A stretch of DNA of 64,000 nt from Burkholderia territorii (GCF_902833055.1 NZ_CADFEJ010000010.1:62001-126000), one strand, 5' to 3'; numbered from the stretch's first letter, positions 39,969-49,112 are shown. Notes: generated by a model not told the origin, from the sequence alone. Numbers and translations: made by a program.

Positions 39969-40586
39969 TCACGCCGCCTTGCGCGCGTCCGCGATCCGCT
40001 GCGGCGCCTTCGGTCGCGCATAAAGCCGCTCGAGATACGCGCGCAATTGCGGGAACGGTTCGATCAGATGGCATTCGCTTGCCCAGTCGATCAGGTACAC
40101 CGTCACGCAATCGGCCACCGTCAACGAATCGCCGACGATGAATTCGCGTCCTTCGAGATGCTTGTCGAGGATCGCCGCCATCGTCGCGAAATCCTCGCGG
40201 GCCAGCTCGATATCGGCCGGCGAGCGCTTTTCCGGCGGATAGATGAACGAATGGCGCGTAATCCGCCACAGCGGCTGCTCGAGCTCCGTCACCGCGAACA
40301 TCACCCACCGATAGGCCTGTGCGCGCAGCGCCGGATCGGCGGGCAGCAGCGCCTTCTCCGGGTACTTGTCCGCGAGATACAGCACGATCGCGGCCGACTC
40401 GGGAATCACGAGGTCGCCGTCCACGAGCACGGGCACCTTGCCGGCCGGATTGAGGCGCAGGAATTCCGGCCGCTTGTGCTCGCCCTCGAGCAGGTTGACC
40501 GACACGAACTCGAAATCCGCGTCCAGTTCCTTGAGCCCCCAGAGCGCGCGTTGCGAGCGCGTGCCGGCGAATCCGTAAAGCTTCAT
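39969..40586 (-). CDS. Glutathione S-transferase family protein
   Basis: The 205-residue product shows a thioredoxin-like N-terminal domain (MKLYGFAGTRSQRALWGL, VNLLEGEHKRPEFLRLNPAGKVPVL, ESAAIVLYLADKYP) and an all-helical C-terminal domain (EGREFIVGDSLTVADCVTVYL). It probably conjugates or binds glutathione for detoxification. It is followed on the same strand by nothing related and lies 94 bp downstream of the YciI-like gene. Confidence 0.9.
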   Translation of the reverse strand: MKLYGFAGTRSQRALWGLKELDADFEFVSVNLLEGEHKRPEFLRLNPAGKVPVLVDGDLVIPESAAIVLYLADKYPEKALLPADPALRAQAYRWVMFAVTELEQPLWRITRHSFIYPPEKRSPADIELAREDFATMAAILDKHLEGREFIVGDSLTVADCVTVYLIDWASECHLIEPFPQLRAYLERLYARPKAPQRIADARKAA

Positions 40587-40680
40587 CGCAATGTCTCCAT
40601 CGATAATATGGGGAAAAATCGCCGCGCACGGGCGACGGGCCAGTGGCCGCGACGACCGCGCACGCAGCGCCAGTCGCCGC

Positions 40681-41049
40681 TCACATGCCCGGCACCGCCA
40701 GCACCGGCATCACATCGATCGCGTCGCCCGGGAACAGCGTGAAATGCGGATGGCCTTCGAACAGCGCGGCGGCCGCATCGTGCGAAGCGGCACGCACGAC
40801 GGTGAAGCCGCTCATCGCATTGGCGGTGTCCGTCACGCCGCCCTTGTCGATCCTCTTGGTCTTGCCGAGCGGCCCGCCGAGCTCGACGACCGCATCGCGA
40901 TGCCGCTCCACCCACGCGTGCCACGCGGCGATCCCGTCGCGCTCGCGCGCACGCCGCTCGTCCTCCGGGAGCGCCATCCATGCCTTCATCCCCGGGCTGT
41001 CCTTGCTGCCGAGGAATACCGCGAGATACAACTGCTGTTGCGCACTCAT
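40681..41049 (-). CDS. YciI-like protein
   Basis: The 122-residue protein belongs to the YCII-related group with a ferredoxin-like dimeric fold: YLAVFLGSKDSPGMKAWMAL, RHRDAVVELGGPLGKTKRID, FTVVRAASHDAAAALFEGHP. Such proteins may act on chlorinated or reactive muconate-like compounds, but most are uncharacterised. ATG 41049 begins the family-like part. It is divergent from the MarR gene and probably repressed by it. Confidence 0.8.
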   Translation of the reverse strand: MSAQQQLYLAVFLGSKDSPGMKAWMALPEDERRARERDGIAAWHAWVERHRDAVVELGGPLGKTKRIDKGGVTDTANAMSGFTVVRAASHDAAAALFEGHPHFTLFPGDAIDVMPVLAVPGM

Positions 41050-41108
41050 GCTTCCTCCGTCCGATGGCGGGAACGGCGGGTTGCCGCTCCTCGCCCTTGA
41101 CACAATAG

Positions 41109-41120
41109 GTTGATATCAAC
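41109..41120. promoter_or_regulatory. Perfect palindrome GTTGATATCAAC, likely MarR operator
   Basis: The 12-bp palindrome sits in the 82-bp space between the YciI-like gene and the MarR gene, 12 bp before the MarR ATG. TTGATATCAA-type sites are usual for MarR proteins, so autoregulation and control of the divergent YciI/GST genes is likely. Confidence 0.65.
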
Positions 41121-41131
41121 ACAATTGCAAC

Positions 41132-41599
41132 ATGGCACGCAAAGAAAAGCTCCCTTTCGAAACGACGCTGATGGTTCGCGATTGCTGTCTGTGCCTGCAC
41201 ATGCAGCGCGCGGCGCGCAATCTCGCGCGCATCTTCGACGATGTGCTGCGTCCGCTCGATCTCACCAACGGCCAGTTCTCGCTGCTGATGTCGCTGAACC
41301 GGCCGCAGCCGGCCCCGATGAAATCGGTCGCGTCGTTGCTCGCGATGGACCGCACCACGCTCACCGCCGCGCTCAAGCCGCTCGAGCGGCGCGGGCTGCT
41401 CACGATCACGCAGGATCCGGCCGACAAGCGCAGCCGCCTGCTCGAACTCACGCCGGCCGGCCATCGGTTGCTCGCCGAAGCGTTCCCGCTGTGGCAGCAG
41501 ACGCATGCGGAGATCGAACGGCCGTTCGCGGCCGGCGAAATCGATGTGCTGCGCGGGCAGTTGCGCGCGCTGTCGGAGGATCCGGCTACGCGCGGCTGA
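41132..41599 (+). CDS. MarR-family regulator
   Basis: This 155-residue protein has the MarR winged helix: RPLDLTNGQFSLLMSLNRP, VASLLAMDRTTLTAALKPLE, DPADKRSRLLELTPAGHRLL. The N-terminus has a Cys pair, CCLCLHM (residues 18-24), which might serve as a redox sensor. It is divergent from the YciI-like and GST genes, pointing to a response to a reactive or electrophilic compound. Confidence 0.9.
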   Translation: MARKEKLPFETTLMVRDCCLCLHMQRAARNLARIFDDVLRPLDLTNGQFSLLMSLNRPQPAPMKSVASLLAMDRTTLTAALKPLERRGLLTITQDPADKRSRLLELTPAGHRLLAEAFPLWQQTHAEIERPFAAGEIDVLRGQLRALSEDPATRG

Positions 41600-41617
41600 C
41601 GCGGCGCGCCGTGCGTT

Positions 41618-42211
41618 TCACTTGCGCGCTTTCCTCGGCATCAGCAGTTGCGCGAACTCCTGCAGAAAGCGCGCGGGCCCGTGCGCGTGCAGCGCCTGGC
41701 CGCTGCTGAGCGCGCCGTCGATGACGGTCGCAAGCCGCAGCGCATAGGTTTCCGGTTCGTCGATCCGCATCGCGCTGGCCAACTCCGTGAGCCGGCGCCG
41801 CAATTCCTGCTTGTGCGCGACCGCGACCTTGCGGGCCGGATGATTGGCGTCCGCGTACTCGGCGGCGATGTTGATCTGCGGACAGCCGCGATAACCGGGG
41901 CGCTCGATCCGCTCGCCGATCCATTGCAGTTGCGCATCCAGCTCTTCGCGCGGCGCGCGCCGGTACCGCGCGGCCACCGCGTCCCAGTGCGCCCAGAAGT
42001 CCGCATCCTCGCGCAGCAGAAATGCCTCGATCAGGTCGTCCTTCGTCGCGAAGTGTCGATATAGGCTCGTCTTCGCGACGCCCGCCTGCGCGACGATCAG
42101 GTCCACGCCGACCGCCCGCGTCCCTTCCTGGTAGAACAACGCGCTCGCCGTTTGCAGAATGCGTTCGCGCGTATCGAGTGTGCGCCCGTTCGTGTCCGTT
42201 CCCTGTTTCAT
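41618..42211 (-). CDS. TetR-family regulator
   Basis: The 197-residue repressor has the TetR DNA-binding domain (RERILQTASALFYQEGTRAVGVDLIVAQAGVAKTSLYRHF, given here only in part as TRAVGVDLIVAQAG) and a ligand-binding helical domain. It is divergent from the saccharopine-dehydrogenase-like gene. The intergenic space holds clear dyads overlapping a good promoter, so it most likely represses that operon. Confidence 0.9.
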   Translation of the reverse strand: MKQGTDTNGRTLDTRERILQTASALFYQEGTRAVGVDLIVAQAGVAKTSLYRHFATKDDLIEAFLLREDADFWAHWDAVAARYRRAPREELDAQLQWIGERIERPGYRGCPQINIAAEYADANHPARKVAVAHKQELRRRLTELASAMRIDEPETYALRLATVIDGALSSGQALHAHGPARFLQEFAQLLMPRKARK

Positions 42212-42273
42212 TCAAGCCCGGCCGCCATGGCCGCCTGTCCCGCGAAAGTGCGTTCGATGATAGCACCCGGAAG

Positions 42274-42316
42274 TTGACGACGCTACAGGTCTGTACTATA
42301 AAACAGACCGATCTGT
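42274..42316 (+). promoter_or_regulatory. Promoter overlapped by TetR-type operators
   Basis: TTGACG (42274-42279), 17 bp, then TATAAA (42297-42302) make a strong promoter for the gene starting at 42330. The -10 box lies inside a perfect 7-8-7 dyad, GGTCTGT (42288-42294) and ACAGACC (42303-42309). A second, overlapping dyad ACAGACCGATCTGT spans 42303-42316. Bound repressor would hide the promoter. Confidence 0.7.
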
Positions 42317-42329
42317 ATCGGAGTTGACC

Positions 42330-43385
42330 ATGGACGATCGAATGACGGTTGCTGTGTATGGAGCGACCGGCCACACGGCGCGGTTCGTCGTGGCCGAGCT
42401 GGAACGGCGCGGCGTCGGCGCGATCCGCATCGGGCGCGATGCCGCCCGGCTCGCGCAAGGCGGCCACGACGCGGCGCCGTGGCGCGTCGCGTCGGTCGAC
42501 GATCCGGCCGCGCTCGACGCCGCATTGCGCGGCGCGCATGCGGTGATCAACTGCGCCGGCCCGTATCTCGATACCGCGCTGCCGCTCGCCGATGCGGCGT
42601 TGCGGGCCCGCATCCCGTATCTCGACCTGACGGCCGAGCAGCCGTCGGTCCAGGCGCTGACCGACCAGCGCGACACCCGGGCCCGCGCCGCCGGCGTGAC
42701 GCTCGTGCCGGCCGCCGCGTTCTACGGCGGCCTCGCCGACCTGCTCGTCACCGCGGTCGTCGACCCACGCGAGCCGATCGAGCGCGTCGATGTCGCGACC
42801 GGCCTCGACAGTTGGCATCCGACGCGCGGCACGCGCGTGACCGGCGCGCGCAACCATGCGATCCGGCTGATCCGGAAGGACGGCAAGCCTACCGAGGTGC
42901 CGTCGACGCCGCGCGAACGCAGGTGGTCGTTCCCGGCGCCGCTCGGCGACATCGACGTGACGCTGCTGCCGTTTTCGGAAGTGATGACGCTCGCGCGTCA
43001 TCTGCGCATCGATACGATCGAGTCCTGGCTCGCGACGCGTGCGCTGCGCGACGTGCGCGATGCCGGCACGCCGCCGCCGCAACCTGTCGACGCGCTCGGC
43101 CGCTCGGCGCAGCAATTCGTGATGGACGTGATCGTCGTGCAGAACGGCACCACGCATCGCGCGAGCGCGTCGGGGCGCGACATCTATGCGGTCAGCGCAC
43201 CGCTCGTCGTCGAGGCGACGTGCCGCCTGCTGCGCGGCGCAACGCCGACGCCGGGCGGCGTACGCAGCCTGGGCGAACTGTTCGACGCACGCGATTTCCT
43301 CGCGGCGCTCGACACCGTCACCGTATCGTTCGACACGATCACCGATCGAAATTTCAACCGGAGGAACGAGCATGAGCCGCAATAA
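42330..43385 (+). CDS. Saccharopine dehydrogenase-like NAD(P)-binding protein
   Basis: This 351-residue protein has an N-terminal Rossmann fold (VAVYGATGHTARFVVAEL, VASVDDPAALDAALRGAHAVINCAGPY), as in saccharopine dehydrogenase-like and enoyl-reductase-related proteins. ATG 42330 is preceded by GGAG; an in-frame TTG at 42324 is less likely. It overlaps the next gene by 14 bp. Activity unknown; the TetR control suggests induction by a specific compound. Confidence 0.8.
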   Translation: MDDRMTVAVYGATGHTARFVVAELERRGVGAIRIGRDAARLAQGGHDAAPWRVASVDDPAALDAALRGAHAVINCAGPYLDTALPLADAALRARIPYLDLTAEQPSVQALTDQRDTRARAAGVTLVPAAAFYGGLADLLVTAVVDPREPIERVDVATGLDSWHPTRGTRVTGARNHAIRLIRKDGKPTEVPSTPRERRWSFPAPLGDIDVTLLPFSEVMTLARHLRIDTIESWLATRALRDVRDAGTPPPQPVDALGRSAQQFVMDVIVVQNGTTHRASASGRDIYAVSAPLVVEATCRLLRGATPTPGGVRSLGELFDARDFLAALDTVTVSFDTITDRNFNRRNEHEPQ

Positions 43386-44139
43386 CGACGAGAAAGCCGC
43401 GTATTTCCGTTCGCTTCACCGCGCGGGCCAGCCGCTCGCGCTGTTCAACGTGTGGGACGCCGGCAGTGCGCGCACGGTGGCCGACGCGGGGGGCGTCGCG
43501 CTGGCGACCGGCAGCTGGTCGGTCGCGGTCGCCAACGGCTTCGTCGACGGCGAGCAGATTCCGAAAGCGCTCGTGATGGAAGTGCTCGCGCGCATCGCGC
43601 ACGCGACCGACCTGCCCGTCACCGTCGATCTCGAAAGCGGCTATGGCGAGCGGCTGGAGGATGTCGCCGACACGATCGCGCGCAGCATCGAGGCCGGCGC
43701 GATCGGCTGCAACCTCGAAGACAGTTTTCCGGCGACGGGCGAACTGCGCGCGGTCGACGCCGCGGCAGCGCGGCTGGCGGCGGCGCGGCAGGCGGCCGAC
43801 CGCGCCCTGACCGGCTACTTCATCAACGCGCGCACCGACGTGTTCTTCAACGCCGCGGCCGACACGCACGACGAACGTTTGCTCGACGACGTGCTGACGC
43901 GCGCCCGTGCGTATGCGCAAGCCGGCGCCGACGGGCTCTTCGTGCCGGGGCTGCAGTCGCCGTCGCTGATTCGCGCGCTGACGGCGGCGTCGCCGCTGCC
44001 GGTGAACATCATGCGCGTGGCGGAAACACCGACGCTGGCCGAACTCGCGTCATACGGCGTCGCGCGCATCAGCCACGGGCCGTACCCTTATCTGCAGGCG
44101 ATGAAGGCACTTGCGGCGGTGGTCAGGCAGGGAGGCTGA
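43372..44139 (+). CDS. Isocitrate lyase / PEP mutase-family protein
   Basis: The 255-residue TIM-barrel protein carries ALFNVWDAGSARTVADAGGV, VTVDLESGYGE (metal-binding acidic residues), GCNLEDSF and FINARTDVFF, as in the PEP mutase/isocitrate lyase superfamily (oxaloacetate decarboxylases, methylisocitrate lyase relatives). The Cys-containing KKCGH-type loop of true isocitrate lyases is missing, so a C-C or C-P lyase of a different 2-oxo acid is expected. ATG 43372 follows GGAGGAAC. Second gene of the TetR-controlled operon. Confidence 0.83.
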   Translation: MSRNNDEKAAYFRSLHRAGQPLALFNVWDAGSARTVADAGGVALATGSWSVAVANGFVDGEQIPKALVMEVLARIAHATDLPVTVDLESGYGERLEDVADTIARSIEAGAIGCNLEDSFPATGELRAVDAAAARLAAARQAADRALTGYFINARTDVFFNAAADTHDERLLDDVLTRARAYAQAGADGLFVPGLQSPSLIRALTAASPLPVNIMRVAETPTLAELASYGVARISHGPYPYLQAMKALAAVVRQGG

Positions 44140-44169
44140 TCGGCCGATGAGCTTCACATGAAACAAGCA

Positions 44170-44200
44170 GCGGGCGCGCTGCAACGTGCAGCGTGCCCGC
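44170..44200. terminator. Long hairpin between convergent genes, probable terminator
   Basis: GCGGGCGCGCTGCA, ACG, TGCAGCGTGCCCGC form a 14-bp stem with one G-U pair and a 3-nt loop. On the minus strand the stem is followed by TGCTTGTTT, so it best terminates the leftward MFS gene; it may also act on the rightward transcript. Confidence 0.6.
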
Positions 44201-44291
44201 GTCGGTCACTTCATCCGGATACACCGGATGCCCGACCGACGGGCCGCACCGGCGCGCGCTCACCGCGCACGTCGAGCGGCCCGCGTGCGTG

Positions 44292-45503
44292 TCACTCGGC
44301 GAGCGCCGATGCCACGCCCACCCGCTTCGGCACGCCGGTCACGATCGTCGCGACCGCCACGGCCAGCACCGCGGCCGCGCCCAGGAACACGCCGCCCGCG
44401 CCGTTCGCGTCGAACACGACGCCGCCCGCCGCCGCGCCCGTCGCGATCGCAAGCTGGATCGCCGCGACGATCAGCCCGCCCGCGCTCTCGGCTTCATCGG
44501 GCACGGTGCGCGTGACCCACGTCGACCATGCGACCGGCACGCCGCCGAACGCCATCCCCCACAACGCGACGAGCACCGCGTCGATCATCGGTGCGCGGCC
44601 GAGGGCGACGAGCGCGACGCCGAGCACGACCATCAGTGCCGGCATCCCGATCAGCATCGGCCGCAGCCGGCGCTCGAGCACGCGCCCCGCGAGCGACGTG
44701 CCGACGAAGTTCGCGATCCCGTAGCCGAGCAGAATCGCCGACAGTCCGTTCACGCCGACACCGGCAACCTGTTCGAGGAACGGCCGCAGATACGTGAAGA
44801 ACGCGAAATGCCCGGTAAATACGAGGATCGTCGCGAACATGCCGAGGCCGACGGTCGGCCGGCGCAGCACGTCGACGAGCGTGCGCAGCCGCGTCGTGCC
44901 GCTCGGCGGCATCGACGGCAGCGTCAACACCTGCGACACGAATGCGAGACCGCCGAGCCCGGCCGCGATCAGGAACACGTTGCGCCAGCCGATCAGGTGC
45001 CCGAAATAACTGCCCATCGGCGCGGACGCGATCGTCGCGACCGCCACGCCGCTGAAGATGATCGACAGTGCGCGCGGCACCATCGCGGTCGGCACGAGCC
45101 GCATCGCGGTGGCGGTCGCCATCGTCCAGAAGCCGCCGAGTGCGACGCCGAGCACGACGCGGCCGATCAGCAACGTCGTCAGGTTGGGCGCGAACGCGAC
45201 CGCGAGATTGGAGGCGACCAGCAGCACGGAGAACGCCAGCAGCACGCGCCGGCGGTCGATCGTGCGCGTCAGCGCCGAGATCAGCAGGCTCGTGACCAGC
45301 GCGACCGTCGCCGTGGCCGTGACGGCCTGGCCGGCCACGCCTTCGGTCACGCGGAGGCTGTCGGCCATCGGCGTGAGCAGGCTCGCGGGAAGGAATTCGG
45401 CGGTGACGAGACCGAACACGCCGAGCGTCATCGCAAAAACGGCGCCCCAGGCCGGCTCGCGGGGGGCCGCCGGGGTGGCGGCAGAGGAGATTCCGGGATT
45501 CAT
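44292..45503 (-). CDS. MFS efflux transporter (AraJ/sugar-efflux-like)
   Basis: This 403-residue carrier has twelve hydrophobic helices. The start, FAMTLGVFGLVTAEFLPASLLTPMA, and the motif LTRTIDRRRVLLAFSVLLV are typical of the DHA1-type sugar/drug efflux branch (AraJ, YdhP relatives). The AraC-type gene is divergent, 70 bp away, and probably controls it. Exported compound not known. Confidence 0.87.
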   Translation of the reverse strand: MNPGISSAATPAAPREPAWGAVFAMTLGVFGLVTAEFLPASLLTPMADSLRVTEGVAGQAVTATATVALVTSLLISALTRTIDRRRVLLAFSVLLVASNLAVAFAPNLTTLLIGRVVLGVALGGFWTMATATAMRLVPTAMVPRALSIIFSGVAVATIASAPMGSYFGHLIGWRNVFLIAAGLGGLAFVSQVLTLPSMPPSGTTRLRTLVDVLRRPTVGLGMFATILVFTGHFAFFTYLRPFLEQVAGVGVNGLSAILLGYGIANFVGTSLAGRVLERRLRPMLIGMPALMVVLGVALVALGRAPMIDAVLVALWGMAFGGVPVAWSTWVTRTVPDEAESAGGLIVAAIQLAIATGAAAGGVVFDANGAGGVFLGAAAVLAVAVATIVTGVPKRVGVASALAE

Positions 45504-45573
45504 GCGTCGTTCCGAGTCGTATAGGGAAAATACTGATGAGGGCGTATCGTAAGGAACGGCAGCAGGACGGTCT

Positions 45574-46608
45574 ATGACATACAATCCGCTCTTGTTGATC
45601 GATCGTCCGAATCTTGCGATGTCCGAACCTCTCCTTCCTCCCGTCCCCGACGTGCACGACCTCGTCAGCGAGCTGCTGCTGGGGATGCGCCTGAGCGGCG
45701 TGCAGTACCGCCGCATCCAGGTGCCGCGGCCGTTCGGGCTGAGTTTCGGCCATGCGCCGGGCCGCGCGCAGTTCCATTTCGTCGGGCGCGGGCCCGTGCT
45801 GCTGCGCGATGCCGACGGCACGACGATGCGGCTCGAGGCCGGCGACGCGATCCTGCTGCCGCACGGCCGCACGCACGCGCTGGTGTCCGACCCGGATGCG
45901 CCGTGCCGCGAAATTGCCGGGTTCGAGGCCGCGAAGATCTGCGACACGGTCGCGGCGGTGGGCGCGACGTCGTGCGCCGCGACGGAGCCGGCTGCCGGCG
46001 ATGCGCTGATCTTCAGCGCGTGCATGGAGCTCGATCTCGGCGGCATGCAGCCGCTCGTCGGGACGATGCCGGAATTCATGCACGTCGGCACGCTGCTCGC
46101 GCGCTACCCGGAGATTCGACCGATGCTCGACGCGATGGAGCGCGAGTCGTGCTCCGAGCGCGCGGGCTTCGCGGGCATCCTCGCGCGGCTCGCGGACGTG
46201 GTCGCCGCGTTCATCGTGCGCGGCTGGGTCGAATGCGGGTGCGGCGACGCGACGGGCTGGGTTCAGGCGCTGCGCGAGCCGAAGCTCGGCCGTGCGATCG
46301 TCGCGCTGCATCGCGATCCGGGGCGCAACTGGAGCGTCGCGGATCTCGCCGCCGAAGCGGGCGTGTCGCGCTCGGTGTTCGCGGAGCGCTTTCTCGCGGC
46401 CACCGGGATGACGCCGGTGCGTTACCTGACCGAGCTGCGAATGCGGCTCGCCGCGCAGTGGATATCACGCGAAGGCGAGACGATCGAAGCCGTCGCGTAC
46501 CGGCTCGGCTACGGGTCGCTCGCGGCGTTCAGCCGCGCGTTCAAGCGCGTGGTCGGCAGGCCGCCGGGGGCCGTGCGCGCCGAAAGCGACACGCACGCCG
46601 ACGCGTGA
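45574..46608 (+). CDS. AraC-family regulator with cupin-type sensor domain
   Basis: This 344-residue protein has an N-terminal cupin-like domain (VQYRRIQVPRPFGLSFG, GDAILLPHGRTHAL) and a C-terminal double helix-turn-helix of the AraC type (NWSVADLAAEAGVSRSVFAERF, MTPVRYLTELRMRLAAQWI, IEAVAYRLGYGSLAAFSRAF). It is divergent from the MFS efflux gene and most likely activates it. A second in-frame ATG at 45619 is possible as the start. Confidence 0.88.
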   Translation: MTYNPLLLIDRPNLAMSEPLLPPVPDVHDLVSELLLGMRLSGVQYRRIQVPRPFGLSFGHAPGRAQFHFVGRGPVLLRDADGTTMRLEAGDAILLPHGRTHALVSDPDAPCREIAGFEAAKICDTVAAVGATSCAATEPAAGDALIFSACMELDLGGMQPLVGTMPEFMHVGTLLARYPEIRPMLDAMERESCSERAGFAGILARLADVVAAFIVRGWVECGCGDATGWVQALREPKLGRAIVALHRDPGRNWSVADLAAEAGVSRSVFAERFLAATGMTPVRYLTELRMRLAAQWISREGETIEAVAYRLGYGSLAAFSRAFKRVVGRPPGAVRAESDTHADA

Positions 46609-46701
46609 CGTGTAGCGCTCGCGCGCGGCGCGCGGCCACGCGAATGCCTGCCGAATCGCACCGGCATCGATCGACGCGCCGCCGCCCGTGATGAATTGCG
46701 G

Positions 46702-46869
46702 TCAGCCGCCGCGCGCGTCGAGCTTGTCGACCAGCGCCGTCGCGCACTGCACGGCCAGCGCCGCGCACCGCTCTGCGTCCACGGGCGCACCGTTTGCGAC
46801 GGTGCCCTGCACGATCCGGCCCAGCAAATCTTTCGAGAGTTCGGCGATCTCGTTGTCCCGTTCCGTCAT
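46702..46869 (-). CDS. Small protein of unknown function, end of the transglutaminase operon
   Basis: The frame from ATG 46869 gives 55 residues (MTERDNEIAELSKDLLGRIV ... VQCATALVDKLDARGG), helical and amphipathic. AAGGACG lies upstream of this ATG. An earlier ATG at 46932 overlaps the transglutaminase stop by 4 bp and would give 76 residues; either start is possible. No family recognised. Confidence 0.55.
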   Translation of the reverse strand: MTERDNEIAELSKDLLGRIVQGTVANGAPVDAERCAALAVQCATALVDKLDARGG

Positions 46870-46928
46870 GATGTCCGTCCTTGCGCGTCGACCGATGGCG
46901 AGCGGCGCGCTCAATTTCCCCTGCCCGT

Positions 46929-48815
46929 TCATCGCCCTTTCGCCCGCACGACGATCTGCGCCTGCGTGTCGCGTTCGATGCGTTCGAGCGACGCACGCAG
47001 CGCCGCGAACGCGTCGGGCGTGCAGACCTGACGGCCGAATTCGGCGTTCATCCGCCGCGTGACCTGCACGACCCGCGTGGCCGCATCGAATACGTAATGC
47101 GACGTGAAGTCGACGAAGCGGTCGTGCACGGCCGCGTCGGCCGGCAGGTCCGTCACCGCAGCGTCGGCCGGCAGCGCGATCTGTCCGGTCTCCTCGAACG
47201 TCCCGCCGATGCACGTCCACGGCTGCGTGCGCACGGGTTCGGCCAGCCAGCCCTCGACCTGCGTCGCGATGCCGCCCGTGAGGCTCGACAGCATGGGCAC
47301 GGCGGTCGTGCCGTCCGGCCATACGAAGTGATCGAGCGTGCCGTCATACGTCACGTCGAACGGGCCGGCCGTTGCGCGGCGATCGCTCGTCGCGATCCGT
47401 GCGCGACCGCGCAGCCCGCTTTGCCGCAGGCGTTCGTTCGCGAGCTGCCGGATGCGCTCGGGTGCCGCACGGCGAAACAGCGTGCGTTCGAGCTCGGCGG
47501 TCCAGCCGTCGTCCTCGACGAGCGCGTGAAACTGCGCGGCGCCCGGTTGCGCGGCGTCGATCGCCACGCGCGCGGTGCGATGCTTCGGCTGCGTGGCGGG
47601 CGTGCGCGACAGCACGCCGGTGTCGACGAGCAGCGCCGGCCGATCCATCACGATCGGCGGCAGGTAGCCGAACGCGATGCCGGCCGTCGTGGTGTCGGCG
47701 TACAGGCCCAGATCGGGCAGCCACGTGATCGCGTGATTGATCGCGCCGCCGCCGTAACCGGGCACCGACGGCAGCGTGTACACCGAGCCGAGATTGATCA
47801 GCACCGGTTCGCTGCGGATGCCGACCGCCGCGAGCAACGCGCCGAACAATGCGACGTGATCCTTGCAGTCGCCGTAGCGGTTGCGCAGGATGTCGGTCAC
47901 GCGATGCGGCGCGGCAGCCGTCTCGCCGAGAAAGAGCGCGACGTAGCGCACGTTCGCCTGCACCCAGTCGTACAGGATGCGCGCCTTGTCGCGCGGATCG
48001 GCGGCACCGGCAGTGAGCGCGCGCGCGAGCTGCACGACGGCCGGATCGTTCGCGCCCGGGTCGACGGCCGCGTCGCGGTAGCGCGCGGCGAACGCCGCAT
48101 AGTCGGGCAGCGTGGATACCACGAGCCGGTCGCCGTACGTCGGATAGCCGACCGCGCCGCTCTCGATGCGCTCGTACGGGCCGTGCCGGTAGTCGAATTC
48201 GTAGCGCGTGCGGCCGTTCGCGGTCACCGGCGGCAGTGCGACGTAGCCGCGCGCGTCCGCGTGCAGCGTCATGTCGGCCGGCACGTCGAAGATCAGCCGC
48301 TGATTCTCCACCGGCTCGCGCGACGGCTCGACGTAGTAGCCGAAATACCCGGCGTTGACGGGCCGCGTGCGCGACTTGCGGAATGCAACACGCGTGCTCG
48401 AGCCGGCCTCCACGCCCGGAAACACGACGGTGCGCAGCAACCCGTCCTGGAACGTCGGCGCGCCGGCCGAGCGCGGCTCCTGCACGTCGCGGATGCCGTC
48501 GGGGCCGACCGGATGCGCGACGCCGTCGCGATCGATCGTCTCCGCCGCGAGCAGGTCGACCTTTTCCAGGTTCTTGTCGAACCACACGTAGCGCTGCGCG
48601 ACCGCGTCGATGCCGTTCGCGTTGTTCGCTCGCAGTGTCGAATCGTCGTGCTCGTCGAGCGAACCGTCGTGCTGGATCACGAATACATGGACATCGCTGA
48701 CGAGCGTGACGGGCGCTTCGTCGTCCGCGTCCGCGAACACGGGACGCGCGAACGACAGCGCGGCCGCGACGGCGGCAATCGCCGGCACGGCGGCGCGGCC
48801 CGGCAGCCTGCGCAT
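46929..48815 (-). CDS. Exported transglutaminase-like protein (DUF3857 type)
   Basis: The 628-residue protein begins with a signal peptide (MRRLPGRAAVPAIAAVAAAL, cleavage near VFADA), a DUF3857-like beta-sandwich region (ETIDRDGVAHPVGPDG, GYFGYYVEPSREPVEN), and a transglutaminase-like cysteine protease fold with Cys in NRYGDCKDHVALF, His in AINHAITWLP and Asp in GLYADTT. It therefore probably works in the periplasm on proteins or peptides. The start is uncertain: ATG 48815 fits the signal peptide, but longer in-frame starts exist up to 48899. A 55-76 residue protein follows. Confidence 0.82.
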   Translation of the reverse strand: MRRLPGRAAVPAIAAVAAALSFARPVFADADDEAPVTLVSDVHVFVIQHDGSLDEHDDSTLRANNANGIDAVAQRYVWFDKNLEKVDLLAAETIDRDGVAHPVGPDGIRDVQEPRSAGAPTFQDGLLRTVVFPGVEAGSSTRVAFRKSRTRPVNAGYFGYYVEPSREPVENQRLIFDVPADMTLHADARGYVALPPVTANGRTRYEFDYRHGPYERIESGAVGYPTYGDRLVVSTLPDYAAFAARYRDAAVDPGANDPAVVQLARALTAGAADPRDKARILYDWVQANVRYVALFLGETAAAPHRVTDILRNRYGDCKDHVALFGALLAAVGIRSEPVLINLGSVYTLPSVPGYGGGAINHAITWLPDLGLYADTTTAGIAFGYLPPIVMDRPALLVDTGVLSRTPATQPKHRTARVAIDAAQPGAAQFHALVEDDGWTAELERTLFRRAAPERIRQLANERLRQSGLRGRARIATSDRRATAGPFDVTYDGTLDHFVWPDGTTAVPMLSSLTGGIATQVEGWLAEPVRTQPWTCIGGTFEETGQIALPADAAVTDLPADAAVHDRFVDFTSHYVFDAATRVVQVTRRMNAEFGRQVCTPDAFAALRASLERIERDTQAQIVVRAKGR

Positions 48816-49080
48816 CGATCGGAACGGAAGACGCACCACGTCGAAGCTCTCCGCGCGTTCGTGTTCATGTCGGGACACAACGGACACGCATTCGCGCACG
48901 CCGCGCCCCGTCGTTCAAATCCAGTGTGGGTGACGTGCGCGCGAGCGTCAAGGCGCGGTGCGGCCGCCGCACCGGTCCGCACATTCCATCAGACGCGACC
49001 GACGGCGCGACGCCGCTTTCGACACGCAAACGATTGGCAAGTCGCGCCTTAGCCGCATGCCCGTAGCGGCCCGCGGGCCG

Positions 49081-49112
49081 CACGCACGCACGCACGCACG
49101 AACGAACGAACG
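49081..49112. repeat. Tetranucleotide repeats (CACG)5(AACG)3
   Basis: Five CACG units followed directly by three AACG units, about 300 bp upstream of rpfF. Non-coding; copy number could differ between strains. Confidence 0.85.

Noticed and set aside
46881..49052. Plus-strand frame of more than 700 codons opposite the transglutaminase-like gene
   Set aside because: Arg/His-rich antisense translation; the minus strand has the signal peptide and catalytic triad.
49081..49112. Short tandem repeats as a CRISPR array
   Set aside because: Units are only 4 bp with no spacers; simple-sequence DNA.
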